Assembly (NCBI RefSeq): GCF_900105655.1 | Contig: NZ_LT629787.1 | Coordinates: 1,302,001-1,366,000, forward strand | Origin: Halopseudomonas salegens | GTDB lineage: Bacteria > Pseudomonadota > Gammaproteobacteria > Pseudomonadales > Pseudomonadaceae | Length of the DNA: 64,000 nt | Direction of reading: 5' to 3' | In this document: piece after piece, positions 11,214 through 19,054 of the stretch | Numbering within the stretch: position 1 is the stretch's first letter | Layout of the letters: every line of letters begins with the position of its first letter | Notes under the pieces: model-generated | Told to the model about the DNA's origin: nothing | The model's input: only the letters and a program-made list of their open reading frames with translations | Database searches by the model: none | Program-made: the position numbers and the translations under genes

Positions 11214-11669
11214 ATGCATCCATTCAGCGCAACTCGTCCCCCCAGGCTGGCTCTGGTTCTTGGAGCTGCCGGTCTGGTGCCTTTTGTGCTGGGGGCCATG
11301 GGGCTTTGGGTCACACCAGAGGCCTGGCGCGAATGGGTCATGGATGAATTGCTGGGTTACACCGCGGTCATTCTGGCTTTTATGGGAGCCATTCACTGGG
11401 GGTTGGCCATGCGAGCTGATGAAGCCAGTGACAAGGCGCCGGTTCAGTTGGGCTTGTCGGTAATTCCTCCGTTGCTCGGCTGGTTCGCTCTCAGCATGCC
11501 TTTACAGCTGGGCATTCCATTGTTTTTTGTCGCTTTTGCCGCTTTGTACTTTGCTGATATCTGGGCAGTCAATCATGGTCTGGCGCCAGTGTGGTATCCG
11601 TCTTTGCGCAAACCCCTGAGTATTGTGGTTATTGTTTCCCTGCTGGTGGCCTGGGCATCAACCTGGTGA
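11214..11669 (+). CDS. DUF3429 small inner-membrane protein
   Basis: I start at the ATG at 11214, which follows AGAGGAC at good spacing; the frame could extend to a TTG at 11196, but that would start inside the ribosome-binding site. The 151-residue product has about four hydrophobic helices: LALVLGAAGLVPFVLGAMGL, YTAVILAFMGAIHWGLAM, VIPPLLGWFALSM with the helix after it, and IVVIVSLLVAWA. The conserved GAIHWG is characteristic of DUF3429. No function is known. It stands alone, about 90 bases after tgpA. Confidence 0.8.
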   Translation: MHPFSATRPPRLALVLGAAGLVPFVLGAMGLWVTPEAWREWVMDELLGYTAVILAFMGAIHWGLAMRADEASDKAPVQLGLSVIPPLLGWFALSMPLQLGIPLFFVAFAALYFADIWAVNHGLAPVWYPSLRKPLSIVVIVSLLVAWASTW

Positions 11670-11851
11670 AGCCTCTCTGGTCGACCAATTGTTCAAAGTG
11701 TGACGGGTTTAACAGAATATTTCACGCTGCTGGCTGTTCGCCATTACTTTAATAGTGCACACTTGATCTTGATTGCTTGGGTGTGAACTGCATTCGTACC
11801 CAATCAACACGTACCCCCGTTTCAGTGGTACGGGATCGGTCAGGAGTAGAT

Positions 11852-12187
11852 ATGCACGACGAACGCCGCAGATTGGAGCGACACCCCGTGAGCAATAGCC
11901 TTGAAGTGTATGATTTGAGCAACGGCCATCATCTCGGCCGGGTTGTAGACTTGCATGTGGAAGGTCTCATGCTGCTGAGTGAGCTTCCGATTGAGCTGAA
12001 TCGTCAGTATGCACTTCAGGTCAACCTGCCGATGACGCTGAATGGTCGCCGCGAATTTCTTATCGACGCTGAAAGCCTGTGGCATCGCAAGAGTCTTAAT
12101 GGTAGCCAGTACTGGACGGGGCTGCACTTTACGGACATCCCCGAAGAATCTCGCTCGTGTATTGAAAAAATGGTCGCCAGTCGTTAA
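11852..12187 (+). CDS. PilZ domain protein with an altered second c-di-GMP motif
   Basis: The ATG at 11852 follows CAGGAG at correct spacing and gives 111 residues; the open frame reaches further upstream without a ribosome-binding site. The N-terminal RRLER (Arg6-Arg10) fits the RxxxR motif of c-di-GMP-binding PilZ domains. The second motif, normally D/NxSxxG, appears as DLHVEG (33-38), with histidine in place of serine. Binding is therefore plausible but not certain. The stop shares the bases TTAA with the convergent cobA stop. Confidence 0.82.
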   Translation: MHDERRRLERHPVSNSLEVYDLSNGHHLGRVVDLHVEGLMLLSELPIELNRQYALQVNLPMTLNGRREFLIDAESLWHRKSLNGSQYWTGLHFTDIPEESRSCIEKMVASR

Positions 12188-12963
12188 CCCGTCGTCGCGC
12201 CTGCCAGCCGGGGGCTTGACCGTTTCGACACCGAGCTATCCTCGAGTACGCCTGCAGCGTAGCCGGCAACATCCCCAATGATCAGCACGGCCGGGCTCTG
12301 CAGGCCGACGTCTGTGGCTACCTGCTCCAGACTGTCCAGTGTGCAGCGGGTTTCACGCTGCTCCGGCAAGCTGGCACGTTCAATCATTGCCACCGGGGTG
12401 CAGCCGGGCAAACCACCAGCCAGCAAACCGGTTTCGATTTGCGCCAGTCGGGCGACCCCCATATAGACCACCAGGGTGGTGCCGCTTTGTGCCAGGGCTG
12501 ACCAGTTCAGCTCGCTGTCATCCTGAGTATGCGCAGTCACCAGCGTAACGCCACGGCTGACGCCACGCAGGGTCAGCGGAATACCGCACTGGGTAGCGCC
12601 GGCCAGCCCGGCGGTAATGCCGTTGACGATTTCCGCCTGCACGCCGCGCTCAGCCAACCAGCGGGCCTCTTCACCAGCGCGACCAAAAATGCACGGGTCA
12701 CCGCCTTTGAGACGCACCAGGCGCTTGCCCTGGCGGCCGTAACGCAGCATCAGCCGGTTGATAAAGGCCTGCGGCGTCGAGCGGCAGCCACCGCGCTTGC
12801 CGACGCGGATAATGCGGGCCTGCGGGCAGTGTTCGAGAATCGCCGGATTGACCAGGTCATCCACCATGACCACCTCGGCCTGCGCCAATACCCGCACGGC
12901 TTTCAGCGTGATCATTTCAGGGTCGCCGGGACCGGCGCCGACCAGCCAGATATTTGTGTTCAT
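12184..12963 (-). CDS. cobA: Uroporphyrinogen-III C-methyltransferase (SUMT)
   Basis: The start at 12963 (MNTNIWLVGAGPGDPEM) has AGGA seven bases upstream and gives 259 residues; a longer frame runs into the repeat region and is not used. The enzyme adds two methyl groups from S-adenosylmethionine to uroporphyrinogen III, giving precorrin-2 for siroheme and cobalamin. Family motifs are VGAGPGDP, LVRLKGGDPCIFGRAGEE, the substrate loop GITAGLAGAT and the TLVVYMG block. At the end of the nitrate operon it would support siroheme supply for NirB. The single-domain length distinguishes it from CysG. Confidence 0.95.
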   Translation of the reverse strand: MNTNIWLVGAGPGDPEMITLKAVRVLAQAEVVMVDDLVNPAILEHCPQARIIRVGKRGGCRSTPQAFINRLMLRYGRQGKRLVRLKGGDPCIFGRAGEEARWLAERGVQAEIVNGITAGLAGATQCGIPLTLRGVSRGVTLVTAHTQDDSELNWSALAQSGTTLVVYMGVARLAQIETGLLAGGLPGCTPVAMIERASLPEQRETRCTLDSLEQVATDVGLQSPAVLIIGDVAGYAAGVLEDSSVSKRSSPRLAGATTG

Positions 12964-13007
12964 GGGGTGTTCCTGTGTGGTCATGGTTTTCATGCTGGCG
13001 CCTCTAT

Positions 13008-13108
13008 TCCTCTCTCCCCAACCCCTCTCCCGCGAGGGGAGAGGGGGCTTGAACTTAACCCGGTGCGAGCTGCCCCCCCTCGCGGGAGAGGGGGCGGGTT
13101 GGGAGAGC
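13008..13108. repeat. REPIN-like pair of GC-rich inverted repeats
   Basis: Two copies of a 34-39 base GC-rich unit, built from CTCTCCC, CAACCC and CCTCTCCCGCGAGGGG, face each other at about 13011-13048 and 13073-13108 across a 25-base spacer. Each copy can fold on itself, and the two can pair with each other. They fill the space between the nitrate reductase stop and the cobA start region. The layout is that of a doublet of repetitive extragenic palindromes as seen in many pseudomonads. I cannot tell its copy number in the genome. Confidence 0.75.
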
Positions 13109-15820
13109 TCAAGCCTCGACAAAATTCACTCGCTTGCTCAATAATTGCCGGACTTCGGGCACGCATGACCCGCACTCGGTGCCGCAGCCCAGTTCAGCCT
13201 TGAGCCCGTCCAGGTCCAGCCCACGGGCGATGCCGGCTTCGATCTGGCTCTGGCTGACGTTCATGCAGTTGCACAGCGTCTTGTCATTGCTGATGGTCGC
13301 GCCCCCGGGCGGGCTGCTGAGCGGGGCCATAAACCACTGGCGCAGGGCGGCATCGGCTTCGCCACTGTTCCAGACATTGCGCAACCAGTCGCGCGCAGCC
13401 GTTTCACCAGTGAGGCGGATTGCCGTGATGCGTCCATCCTCGATACGCACCCGCTTGCCCACGGCGCGACGCGGATCATCGTAGGCCACCACCGGCCCGC
13501 TATCCAGGCCAAGCAAGGCGTCAACCCGGGACAGCCAGTCAACCGATGCCGCTTCGGTATGCGCAACACGGACCAGCAGGGCTGAGCGCTCACGTCCGGT
13601 CAGGCTGAAACTGGCGTAGTCAAAGTCTTCACACAACGGGCGCAAGGCCGATAGCTGTTCCTGTACCCGGCCTTCCACCAGAATAAACAATTCCCAGGGC
13701 AGGGCGACCGGCTGCAGGCTGATCGCGGCCTGCTTGAGCTCCGGCTGTTTAGACAGTGGATCATAGGCCGGCTGGGTCAGCACATTGACTCCCAGCCCCT
13801 TGAGAAAGCGATCACCCCAGTGCATGGGAATAAAGGCCTGGCCGGAGCGGACCTGTTCATCGCCCTGAACCGGGAGAATCAGGCTGCCACGCTTGCTCTT
13901 TACCCGCACCAGCTGGCCATCCTGCAGTTTGCGGCTGCGCAGCTCATCCGGATGCAGACTGATCAGCGCCTGCTCGACATGGCCGAACAGCTGCGCTGCG
14001 GTACCCGTGCGACTCATGCCGTGCCACTGATCACGCAGGCGGCCGGTGTTCAGCAGCAAAGGGAAACGCGCATCGCGCTTTTCCTGCGGCGGTTGGTACT
14101 GCTCGGCGATAAAGCGCGCGCGGCCGTCCGGGGTGGGAAACTGACCGTCGCTGTACAAGCGCGCAGTACCCCGTTCAGCGCCAGCCGGAAACGGCCATTG
14201 CTGCGGTCCGAGCTCATCGATCATGGCATGGCTCAGCCCGCTGTAATCCAGGTCACGCCCGGCCGTCAGCCCCTTGTACTCGTCAAACAGCTCGCTTGGA
14301 CGGGAAAAGTCGAACAGGCTCGGTTGCCCAGGGCGCAACTGCTTCTCCAGCCGTTGCGCCAGATCACAGACAATGGCCCAGTCCGGGCGCGTCTCGGCCG
14401 GTGCCGGGATTGCCGGCCTTACATGACTGATGCAACGCTCGGAATTGGTCACCGTACCTTCTTTTTCACCCCAGCTGGCTGCCGGTAGCAACAGGTCGGC
14501 GTAACGGCACGTCTCCGTGGTGGCAAAGGCTTCCTGCACCACCACGAAGGGGCAGTTGGCCAGAGCCTCATGCACCAGCGTCTGGTTCGGCATGGATTGC
14601 GCCGGATTGGTACAGGCAATCCACAGTGCCTTGATCTTGCCTGAACGCACCGCCTCAAATAGCTCGATCGCACTCAAGCCAGGGTTCAGGGGCATCTGTT
14701 CGACACCCCAGTAGGCAGCCACTTCGCTCTGATGCTCGGCATTGGCCGCCTCGCGATGGCCCGGCAACAGGTTGGACAGGCTACCCGTCTCACGTCCGCC
14801 CATGGCATTGGGCTGCCCGGTCAGGGAGAAAGGCCCGCTGCCCGGTTTGCCGATCTGTCCGGTCGCCAGATGCAGATTGATCAAGGCACTGTTCTTGGCA
14901 CTGCCGGAACTGGACTGATTCAGGCCCATGCACCACAGCGACATAAAGCTCGGCGCACTGCCAATCATTCGCGCCGCTGCCTGCAGGTCATCCGGATGGA
15001 TACCACACAGCTCACTGACCATCGCCGGGCTGTAATCACGTACCAGGCTTTTCAGCGCATCAAAGCCTTCGGTATGCGCGTCGATAAAGGCTCTGTCTAT
15101 CCAGCCTTCCCAAAGCATAATGTGCAGCAGGCCGTGAAACAGCGCCACGTCGGTGCCCGGTTGTACCGCCAAATGCAGATCGGCAATTGCGCAGGTGTCC
15201 GTGCGTCGCGGATCGATCACGATAATCCGCTTGTCCGGGTTGGCTTCCTTGGCTGCCTCCAGCCGACGAAACAACACCGGATGGGCAAAGGCCATGTTAC
15301 TGCCCGCAATCAGCAGACAATCACTGGTCTCGATATCGGAGTATGAGCAGGGCGGGGCATCGGCACCCAGGCTGCGCTTGTAACCCACCACCGCACTCGA
15401 CATGCACAGCCGCGAATTGCTGTCGATATTATTGGTACCCACCAGGGCCCGCGCCAGTTTGTTGAAGGCGTAATAGTCTTCGGTCAACAACTGCCCCGAG
15501 ATATAAAAGGCCACGCTGTCAGGCCCGTGCTCGGCAATGGTCCGGCCAAACACCTGGGCCGCATGATCCATGGCGGTATCCCAGTCCGTGCGGCTGCGGG
15601 CCATGCCCTTGCCCAGACGCAATTCGGGATACAAGGCCCGCGCCGCCAGGTCCCCGGTCTTGTGCAGGGTCGAGCCCTTGCTGCACAAGCGACCCAGGTT
15701 CGCCGGGTGCTTGGGATCACCCGTGACGCCGAGAATTTTCTCGTCATCATGCTCGATCAATACCCCGCAGCCGACACCGCAGTAGCAGCAAGTGGATGCT
15801 GTTGTTCTGGAAGTTGTCAT
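13109..15820 (-). CDS. nasC: Assimilatory nitrate reductase, catalytic subunit
   Basis: The chosen start at 15820 (MTTSRTTASTCCYCGVGCGV) gives 903 residues and puts the cysteines of the N-terminal [4Fe-4S] cluster close to the start, as in homologues; no strong ribosome-binding site is visible. It is a molybdenum bis-MGD protein reducing nitrate to nitrite in the cytoplasm. Domains: Fe4S4 (1-55), molybdopterin oxidoreductase (60-540), a dinucleotide-binding domain (590-710), and a C-terminal BFD-like [2Fe-2S] domain with CNCMNVS and GCGTECGSC. The name follows P. aeruginosa, where nasA is the transporter; elsewhere the enzyme is called NasA or NarB. Confidence 0.94.
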   Translation of the reverse strand: MTTSRTTASTCCYCGVGCGVLIEHDDEKILGVTGDPKHPANLGRLCSKGSTLHKTGDLAARALYPELRLGKGMARSRTDWDTAMDHAAQVFGRTIAEHGPDSVAFYISGQLLTEDYYAFNKLARALVGTNNIDSNSRLCMSSAVVGYKRSLGADAPPCSYSDIETSDCLLIAGSNMAFAHPVLFRRLEAAKEANPDKRIIVIDPRRTDTCAIADLHLAVQPGTDVALFHGLLHIMLWEGWIDRAFIDAHTEGFDALKSLVRDYSPAMVSELCGIHPDDLQAAARMIGSAPSFMSLWCMGLNQSSSGSAKNSALINLHLATGQIGKPGSGPFSLTGQPNAMGGRETGSLSNLLPGHREAANAEHQSEVAAYWGVEQMPLNPGLSAIELFEAVRSGKIKALWIACTNPAQSMPNQTLVHEALANCPFVVVQEAFATTETCRYADLLLPAASWGEKEGTVTNSERCISHVRPAIPAPAETRPDWAIVCDLAQRLEKQLRPGQPSLFDFSRPSELFDEYKGLTAGRDLDYSGLSHAMIDELGPQQWPFPAGAERGTARLYSDGQFPTPDGRARFIAEQYQPPQEKRDARFPLLLNTGRLRDQWHGMSRTGTAAQLFGHVEQALISLHPDELRSRKLQDGQLVRVKSKRGSLILPVQGDEQVRSGQAFIPMHWGDRFLKGLGVNVLTQPAYDPLSKQPELKQAAISLQPVALPWELFILVEGRVQEQLSALRPLCEDFDYASFSLTGRERSALLVRVAHTEAASVDWLSRVDALLGLDSGPVVAYDDPRRAVGKRVRIEDGRITAIRLTGETAARDWLRNVWNSGEADAALRQWFMAPLSSPPGGATISNDKTLCNCMNVSQSQIEAGIARGLDLDGLKAELGCGTECGSCVPEVRQLLSKRVNFVEA

Positions 15821-15860
15821 AAGCACACACTGGTTGATTGCACATTGTCGGCAAGCGGCG

Positions 15861-15957
15861 TTGGGTACGACCTGCTCTGGACCGTCGATGCCCTGGACGG
15901 GCATCGTCGAGCGCCCAGGGATGGGTTCACAGCGTGTCCAGAGCAGGTCGTACCCAA
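15861..15957. repeat. 97-nt palindromic element bounded by a 22-bp perfect inverted repeat
   Basis: Bases 15861-15882 and 15936-15957 are perfect reverse complements (22 bp). Inside, CGATGCCC (15886-15893) and GGGCATCG (15899-15906) form a second hairpin with a 5-base loop. The element lies between the nirD stop and the nitrate reductase start and would be part of the operon transcript. The shape is that of a miniature inverted-repeat element or an mRNA-stabilising structure. There is no T-tract, so it is unlikely to be an intrinsic terminator. Confidence 0.8.
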
Positions 15958-16004
15958 TGACGCCCGCACCGAACCCGGTTTAATCTGTGTTTCCCATTTA
16001 GCCA

Positions 16005-16331
16005 TCAAGCCGACTCCCGTACCTTGTCCAGCGCCAACTGCACCCGCCCATCCTCAACGCGCACGGGGTAGCTGTGGGCACAGCCAACATCCGGCGCGAC
16101 CGCTTCACCGCTTTCCAGCTGGATTTGCCAGTTGTGCAGCGGGCAGGCCACCTGCTTGCCATAGATAATCCCCTGCGACAGTGGCCCGCCCTTGTGCGGG
16201 CAGCGGTCATCCAGAGCAAACACCTCATCCGCACTGGTGCGAAACAGCGCAATATCCCCTTTGGGGCCATTGATCACCCGTGAGCCCAGTTGCGGGATCT
16301 CTTCCAGAGCACAGATATCCAACCAGTTCAT
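16005..16331 (-). CDS. nirD: Nitrite reductase small subunit (Rieske-type)
   Basis: A 108-residue Rieske-fold protein, the small subunit of NAD(P)H-dependent assimilatory nitrite reductase. Both ligand pairs for a Rieske [2Fe-2S] cluster are present: CPH in DDRCPHKGGPLSQG and CPLH in VACPLHNWQ. Some NirD proteins lack the cluster ligands; here they are intact. The start overlaps the nirB stop (ATGA), and the nitrate reductase gene follows after 184 bases. Confidence 0.95.
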   Translation of the reverse strand: MNWLDICALEEIPQLGSRVINGPKGDIALFRTSADEVFALDDRCPHKGGPLSQGIIYGKQVACPLHNWQIQLESGEAVAPDVGCAHSYPVRVEDGRVQLALDKVRESA

Positions 16332-18784
16332 GCGTTCACCTCATCCAGCTGCTGTACCGCAATACGGCGGAATTCCTGCTTCAACTCTTCCTTCTCGATG
16401 CGCTCCTTCCACGGGTCCTGCTCGAACGACAGCGAGAACAACAGCCGCTCATGCAGCGCCTTGCGCCGCTCCGGATCGGCCAGCACACCCTGCTTGATGT
16501 GCTCCATACCGACGCGGTGCAGATAATGCACCGTACGCTCCAGGTAGAAGGCCTCTTCACGGTAGAGTTGCAGGAACGCCAGCGAATATTCCATCACCTC
16601 GTCCTCGGTTTTTACCTTGACGAAGAACTCACCGGCCTCGGTCTTGATCCCGCCGTTACCGCCGATATAGAGTTCCCAGCCGGAATCCACGCCGATGATG
16701 CCGATATCCTTGATACCCGACTCGGCACAGTTGCGCGGGCAACCCGAGACCGCCAGCTTGACCTTGTGCGGCGACCACATATTGAACAAGGCATGCTCCA
16801 GATCGATACCCATCTGCGTCGAATTTTGTGTACCGAAGCGGCAGAACTCGCTACCCACACAGGTTTTGACCGTGCGGATCGACTTGCCATAGGCATGCCC
16901 GGAAGGCATATCCAGATCCTTCCACACGCTGGGCAGGTCTTCCTTCTTGATACCCAACAGGTCGATACGCTGGCCCCCGGTCACCTTGACCATGGGCACC
17001 TGGTACTTGTCGGCCACATCGGCAATCCGGCGCAGCTCGGACGCATTGGTGACTCCACCCCACATGCGCGGCACCACCGAATAGGTGCCATCTTTCTGGA
17101 TGTTCGCGTGCGCCCGTTCATTGATAAAGCGCGACTGCGGATCATCCTTGGCCTCGCCGGGCCAGGTGGAAATCAGGTAGTAGTTGATCGCCGGGCGGCA
17201 GGTCGCACAGCCGTTGGGCGTGCGCCACTCCATAAAGGCCATGGCCTCGGGAATGCTGGTCAGATGGTTTTCGCGGATGGCCTTGCGCACCTGGCCATGG
17301 TTCAGATCAGTGCAACCACACACCGGACGGTCGCTCTTCGGCTTCACATCCGCCGCACCACCCACGGTATTCAGCACAATCTGCTCGACCAGTCCGACGC
17401 AGGAGCCGCAGGAGCTACCCGCCTTGGTGTGCTGTTTGACATCATCAACACTGAACAACCCGTGTTCCTGAATGGTTTTAACGATGGTGCCTTTGCACAC
17501 CCCGTTACAGCCACAGACTTCCATGTCATCGGGCATGTTGGCGGCCTTGTTCTGGCCCTGGTGACCCGTATCGCCGATGGCATTTTCCCCGAACATCAGA
17601 TGATCACGGATCTCGCTGACATTCTGGTTGTTCTTGATCATGCGGAAATACCAGCCGCCATCGGCAGTATCGCCATACATGCAGGCGCCAACCAGCACGT
17701 TGTCCCGAATCACCAGTTTCTTGTAGACACCGCCAATGGGGTCGGAGAGGGTGATCTCCTCACTGTCTTCATCACCCATAAAGTCGCCGGCAGAAAACAG
17801 GTCGACGCCGGTTACCTTCAACTTGGTCGAGGTGACCGAGCCTTCGTAGCGACCATAGCCGAGCATGGCCAGATGATTGGCACAGACCTTGGCTTGCTCA
17901 AACAAGGGGGCAACCAGCCCGTAGGCGATACCCCGGTGGCTGGCGCATTCGCCGATGGCGTAGATTTTTGGATCAAAGGTCTGCAGCGTATCGCTGACCA
18001 GAATGCCGCGGTTGCAGGCAAGCCCCGCACTTTCCGCCAGTTCGGTATTGGGCCGGATGCCGGCAGCCATGACCACCAGATCTGCCGGTACTTCGCTACC
18101 ATCCTTGAAACGTACGGCCTTGACCCGGCCCTTGCCGTCATCCAGCAGCTCGCTGGTGAATTGCGGCAGCATGAACTTCAGGCCGCGCTCTTCCAGCGAT
18201 TGTTGCAGGAGTTCACCTGAAGTGCGGTCGAGCTGGCGTTCCAGCAGCCATTCCCCGATATGCACGACGGTCACATCCATGCCACGCAGCATCAGCCCAT
18301 TCGCCGCCTCCAGACCGAGCAGGCCACCACCGATGACTACCGCGTGCTTGTGCGTCTTGGCGGTGTTCATCATCTGTTGGGTATCGGCAATATCACGGTA
18401 ACCGATTACACCCTCCAGGTCGTTGCCGGGGATCGGCAGCATAAAGGGGTTGGAGCCGGTCGCCAGCAACAAGCGGTCGTATTCCGCTTCAGAGCCGTCA
18501 TCGGCAATCACCTTGCAGTTGCGGCGGTCGATTTTTACAATCTTGCGGCCTGTGTGCAGGGTAATGCCATTGTCGGCATACCAGTCCAGCGGGTTGAGGA
18601 TAATGTCCTCGAAATTCTGCTCGCCAGCCAGTACCGGCGAAAGCAGGATGCGGTTGTAGTTCGGGTGCGGTTCAGCCCCGAACACCGTGATGTCGTACAT
18701 ATCGGGCGTCAGCTTGAGCAATTCTTCCAGGGTACGAACCCCGGCCATGCCGTTGCCTACCATCACCAATTTGAGCTTTTGCAT
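16328..18784 (-). CDS. nirB: NAD(P)H nitrite reductase large subunit
   Basis: I start at 18784 (MQKLKLVMVGNGMAG), which has GGAG six bases upstream; longer frames run into the leader terminator. The 818-residue protein reduces nitrite to ammonium with six electrons from NAD(P)H. Domains in order: FAD and NAD(P) binding (1-400), two BFD-type [2Fe-2S] regions (CGCNGVCKG with GSSCGSCVG; CGCTDLN with GCATCRP), then the ferredoxin-like and siroheme/[4Fe-4S] domains with TCVGSEFCRFG and VSGCPRNCAES. It is preceded by a sigma-54-type promoter and an ANTAR-type antitermination leader. Confidence 0.96.
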   Translation of the reverse strand: MQKLKLVMVGNGMAGVRTLEELLKLTPDMYDITVFGAEPHPNYNRILLSPVLAGEQNFEDIILNPLDWYADNGITLHTGRKIVKIDRRNCKVIADDGSEAEYDRLLLATGSNPFMLPIPGNDLEGVIGYRDIADTQQMMNTAKTHKHAVVIGGGLLGLEAANGLMLRGMDVTVVHIGEWLLERQLDRTSGELLQQSLEERGLKFMLPQFTSELLDDGKGRVKAVRFKDGSEVPADLVVMAAGIRPNTELAESAGLACNRGILVSDTLQTFDPKIYAIGECASHRGIAYGLVAPLFEQAKVCANHLAMLGYGRYEGSVTSTKLKVTGVDLFSAGDFMGDEDSEEITLSDPIGGVYKKLVIRDNVLVGACMYGDTADGGWYFRMIKNNQNVSEIRDHLMFGENAIGDTGHQGQNKAANMPDDMEVCGCNGVCKGTIVKTIQEHGLFSVDDVKQHTKAGSSCGSCVGLVEQIVLNTVGGAADVKPKSDRPVCGCTDLNHGQVRKAIRENHLTSIPEAMAFMEWRTPNGCATCRPAINYYLISTWPGEAKDDPQSRFINERAHANIQKDGTYSVVPRMWGGVTNASELRRIADVADKYQVPMVKVTGGQRIDLLGIKKEDLPSVWKDLDMPSGHAYGKSIRTVKTCVGSEFCRFGTQNSTQMGIDLEHALFNMWSPHKVKLAVSGCPRNCAESGIKDIGIIGVDSGWELYIGGNGGIKTEAGEFFVKVKTEDEVMEYSLAFLQLYREEAFYLERTVHYLHRVGMEHIKQGVLADPERRKALHERLLFSLSFEQDPWKERIEKEELKQEFRRIAVQQLDEVNA

Positions 18785-18813
18785 CCTGAGCTCCATAGTC
18801 TTGAGCGCATAAC

Positions 18814-18854
18814 AAAAAAGGCGTCCCCACCGCTCTCGCGGTAAGGACGCCTTT
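18814..18854 (-). terminator. Leader terminator of nirB
   Basis: Read on the minus strand, AAAGGCGTCC (18854-18845) pairs with GGACGCCTTT (18826-18817), with an inner ACCGC/GCGGT stem, followed by a run of T (18819-18814). This is a textbook intrinsic terminator 30 bases before the nirB start, so transcription must be antiterminated for nirB to be expressed. The T-rich run is followed directly by the nirB ribosome-binding region. Confidence 0.88.
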
Positions 18855-18858
18855 GTCC
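18845..18858 (-). promoter_or_regulatory. ANTAR RNA P2 hairpin of the nirB leader
   Basis: Minus-strand sequence GGAC-AAAGGC-GTCC: a 4-bp stem with a hexaloop having A at position 1 and G at position 4, the signature recognised by ANTAR domain proteins. Its 3' arm is the same sequence as the 5' arm of the leader terminator, so the two structures exclude each other, as expected for antitermination by NasT. Confidence 0.75.
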
Positions 18859-18881
18859 GGTTCCTGATCAAGTCAGGAGTG

Positions 18882-18901
18882 CACTGTCGCCGTTGACAAT
18901 G
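18882..18901 (-). promoter_or_regulatory. ANTAR RNA P1 hairpin of the nirB leader
   Basis: Minus-strand sequence CATTGTC-AACGGC-GACAGTG: a 7-bp stem (one G-T pair) with hexaloop AACGGC, A at position 1 and G at position 4. The same hexaloop caps P1 of the nitrate transporter leader. A further small hairpin (18862-18878) lies between P1 and P2. Confidence 0.78.
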
Positions 18902-18939
18902 GCACTGTATGTAATAGCTGCCTTAGCTGAGTGTACTAA

Positions 18940-18956
18940 TGCAGACTTTGTGCCAA
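18940..18956 (-). promoter_or_regulatory. Sigma-54-type promoter of nirB
   Basis: Minus-strand TTGGCACAAAGTCTGCA matches TGGCAC-N5-TTGC with one mismatch and keeps the decisive GG-N10-GC spacing. A start about 12 bases after the GC (near 18929) would produce a leader of about 145 nt beginning before P1. NtrC-type nitrogen control is the expected activator; I did not locate NtrC sites. Confidence 0.65.
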
Positions 18957-19054
18957 CTTCAAAGCTCTGATTATTCAAGGGTTTGCATGGCCAGTCAGCG
19001 AGTTTGTCGCACCCTGATGAAGCAGTCCGCACCGCGCTGGTGCGGCTGCCCGGT

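Noticed and set aside
13011..13108. CRISPR-like repeats
   Set aside because: Only two units, in inverted rather than direct orientation, with no regular spacers.
12964..13122. N-terminal extension of cobA through the GC-rich repeats
   Set aside because: The extension would encode proline/arginine-rich repeat sequence; the ATG at 12963 has a proper ribosome-binding site and matches the family N-terminus.
15861..15957. Integron attC site in the nirD-nitrate reductase gap
   Set aside because: The ends read GTTGGGT...ACCCAAT, the opposite order from RYYYAAC...GTTRRRY of attC, and the arms are perfectly symmetric without the unpaired bases typical of attC.
16280..18220. 646-codon open frame opposite nirB
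   Set aside because: It is antisense to a fully motif-supported nirB; the product is low-complexity in character and has no recognisable domain.
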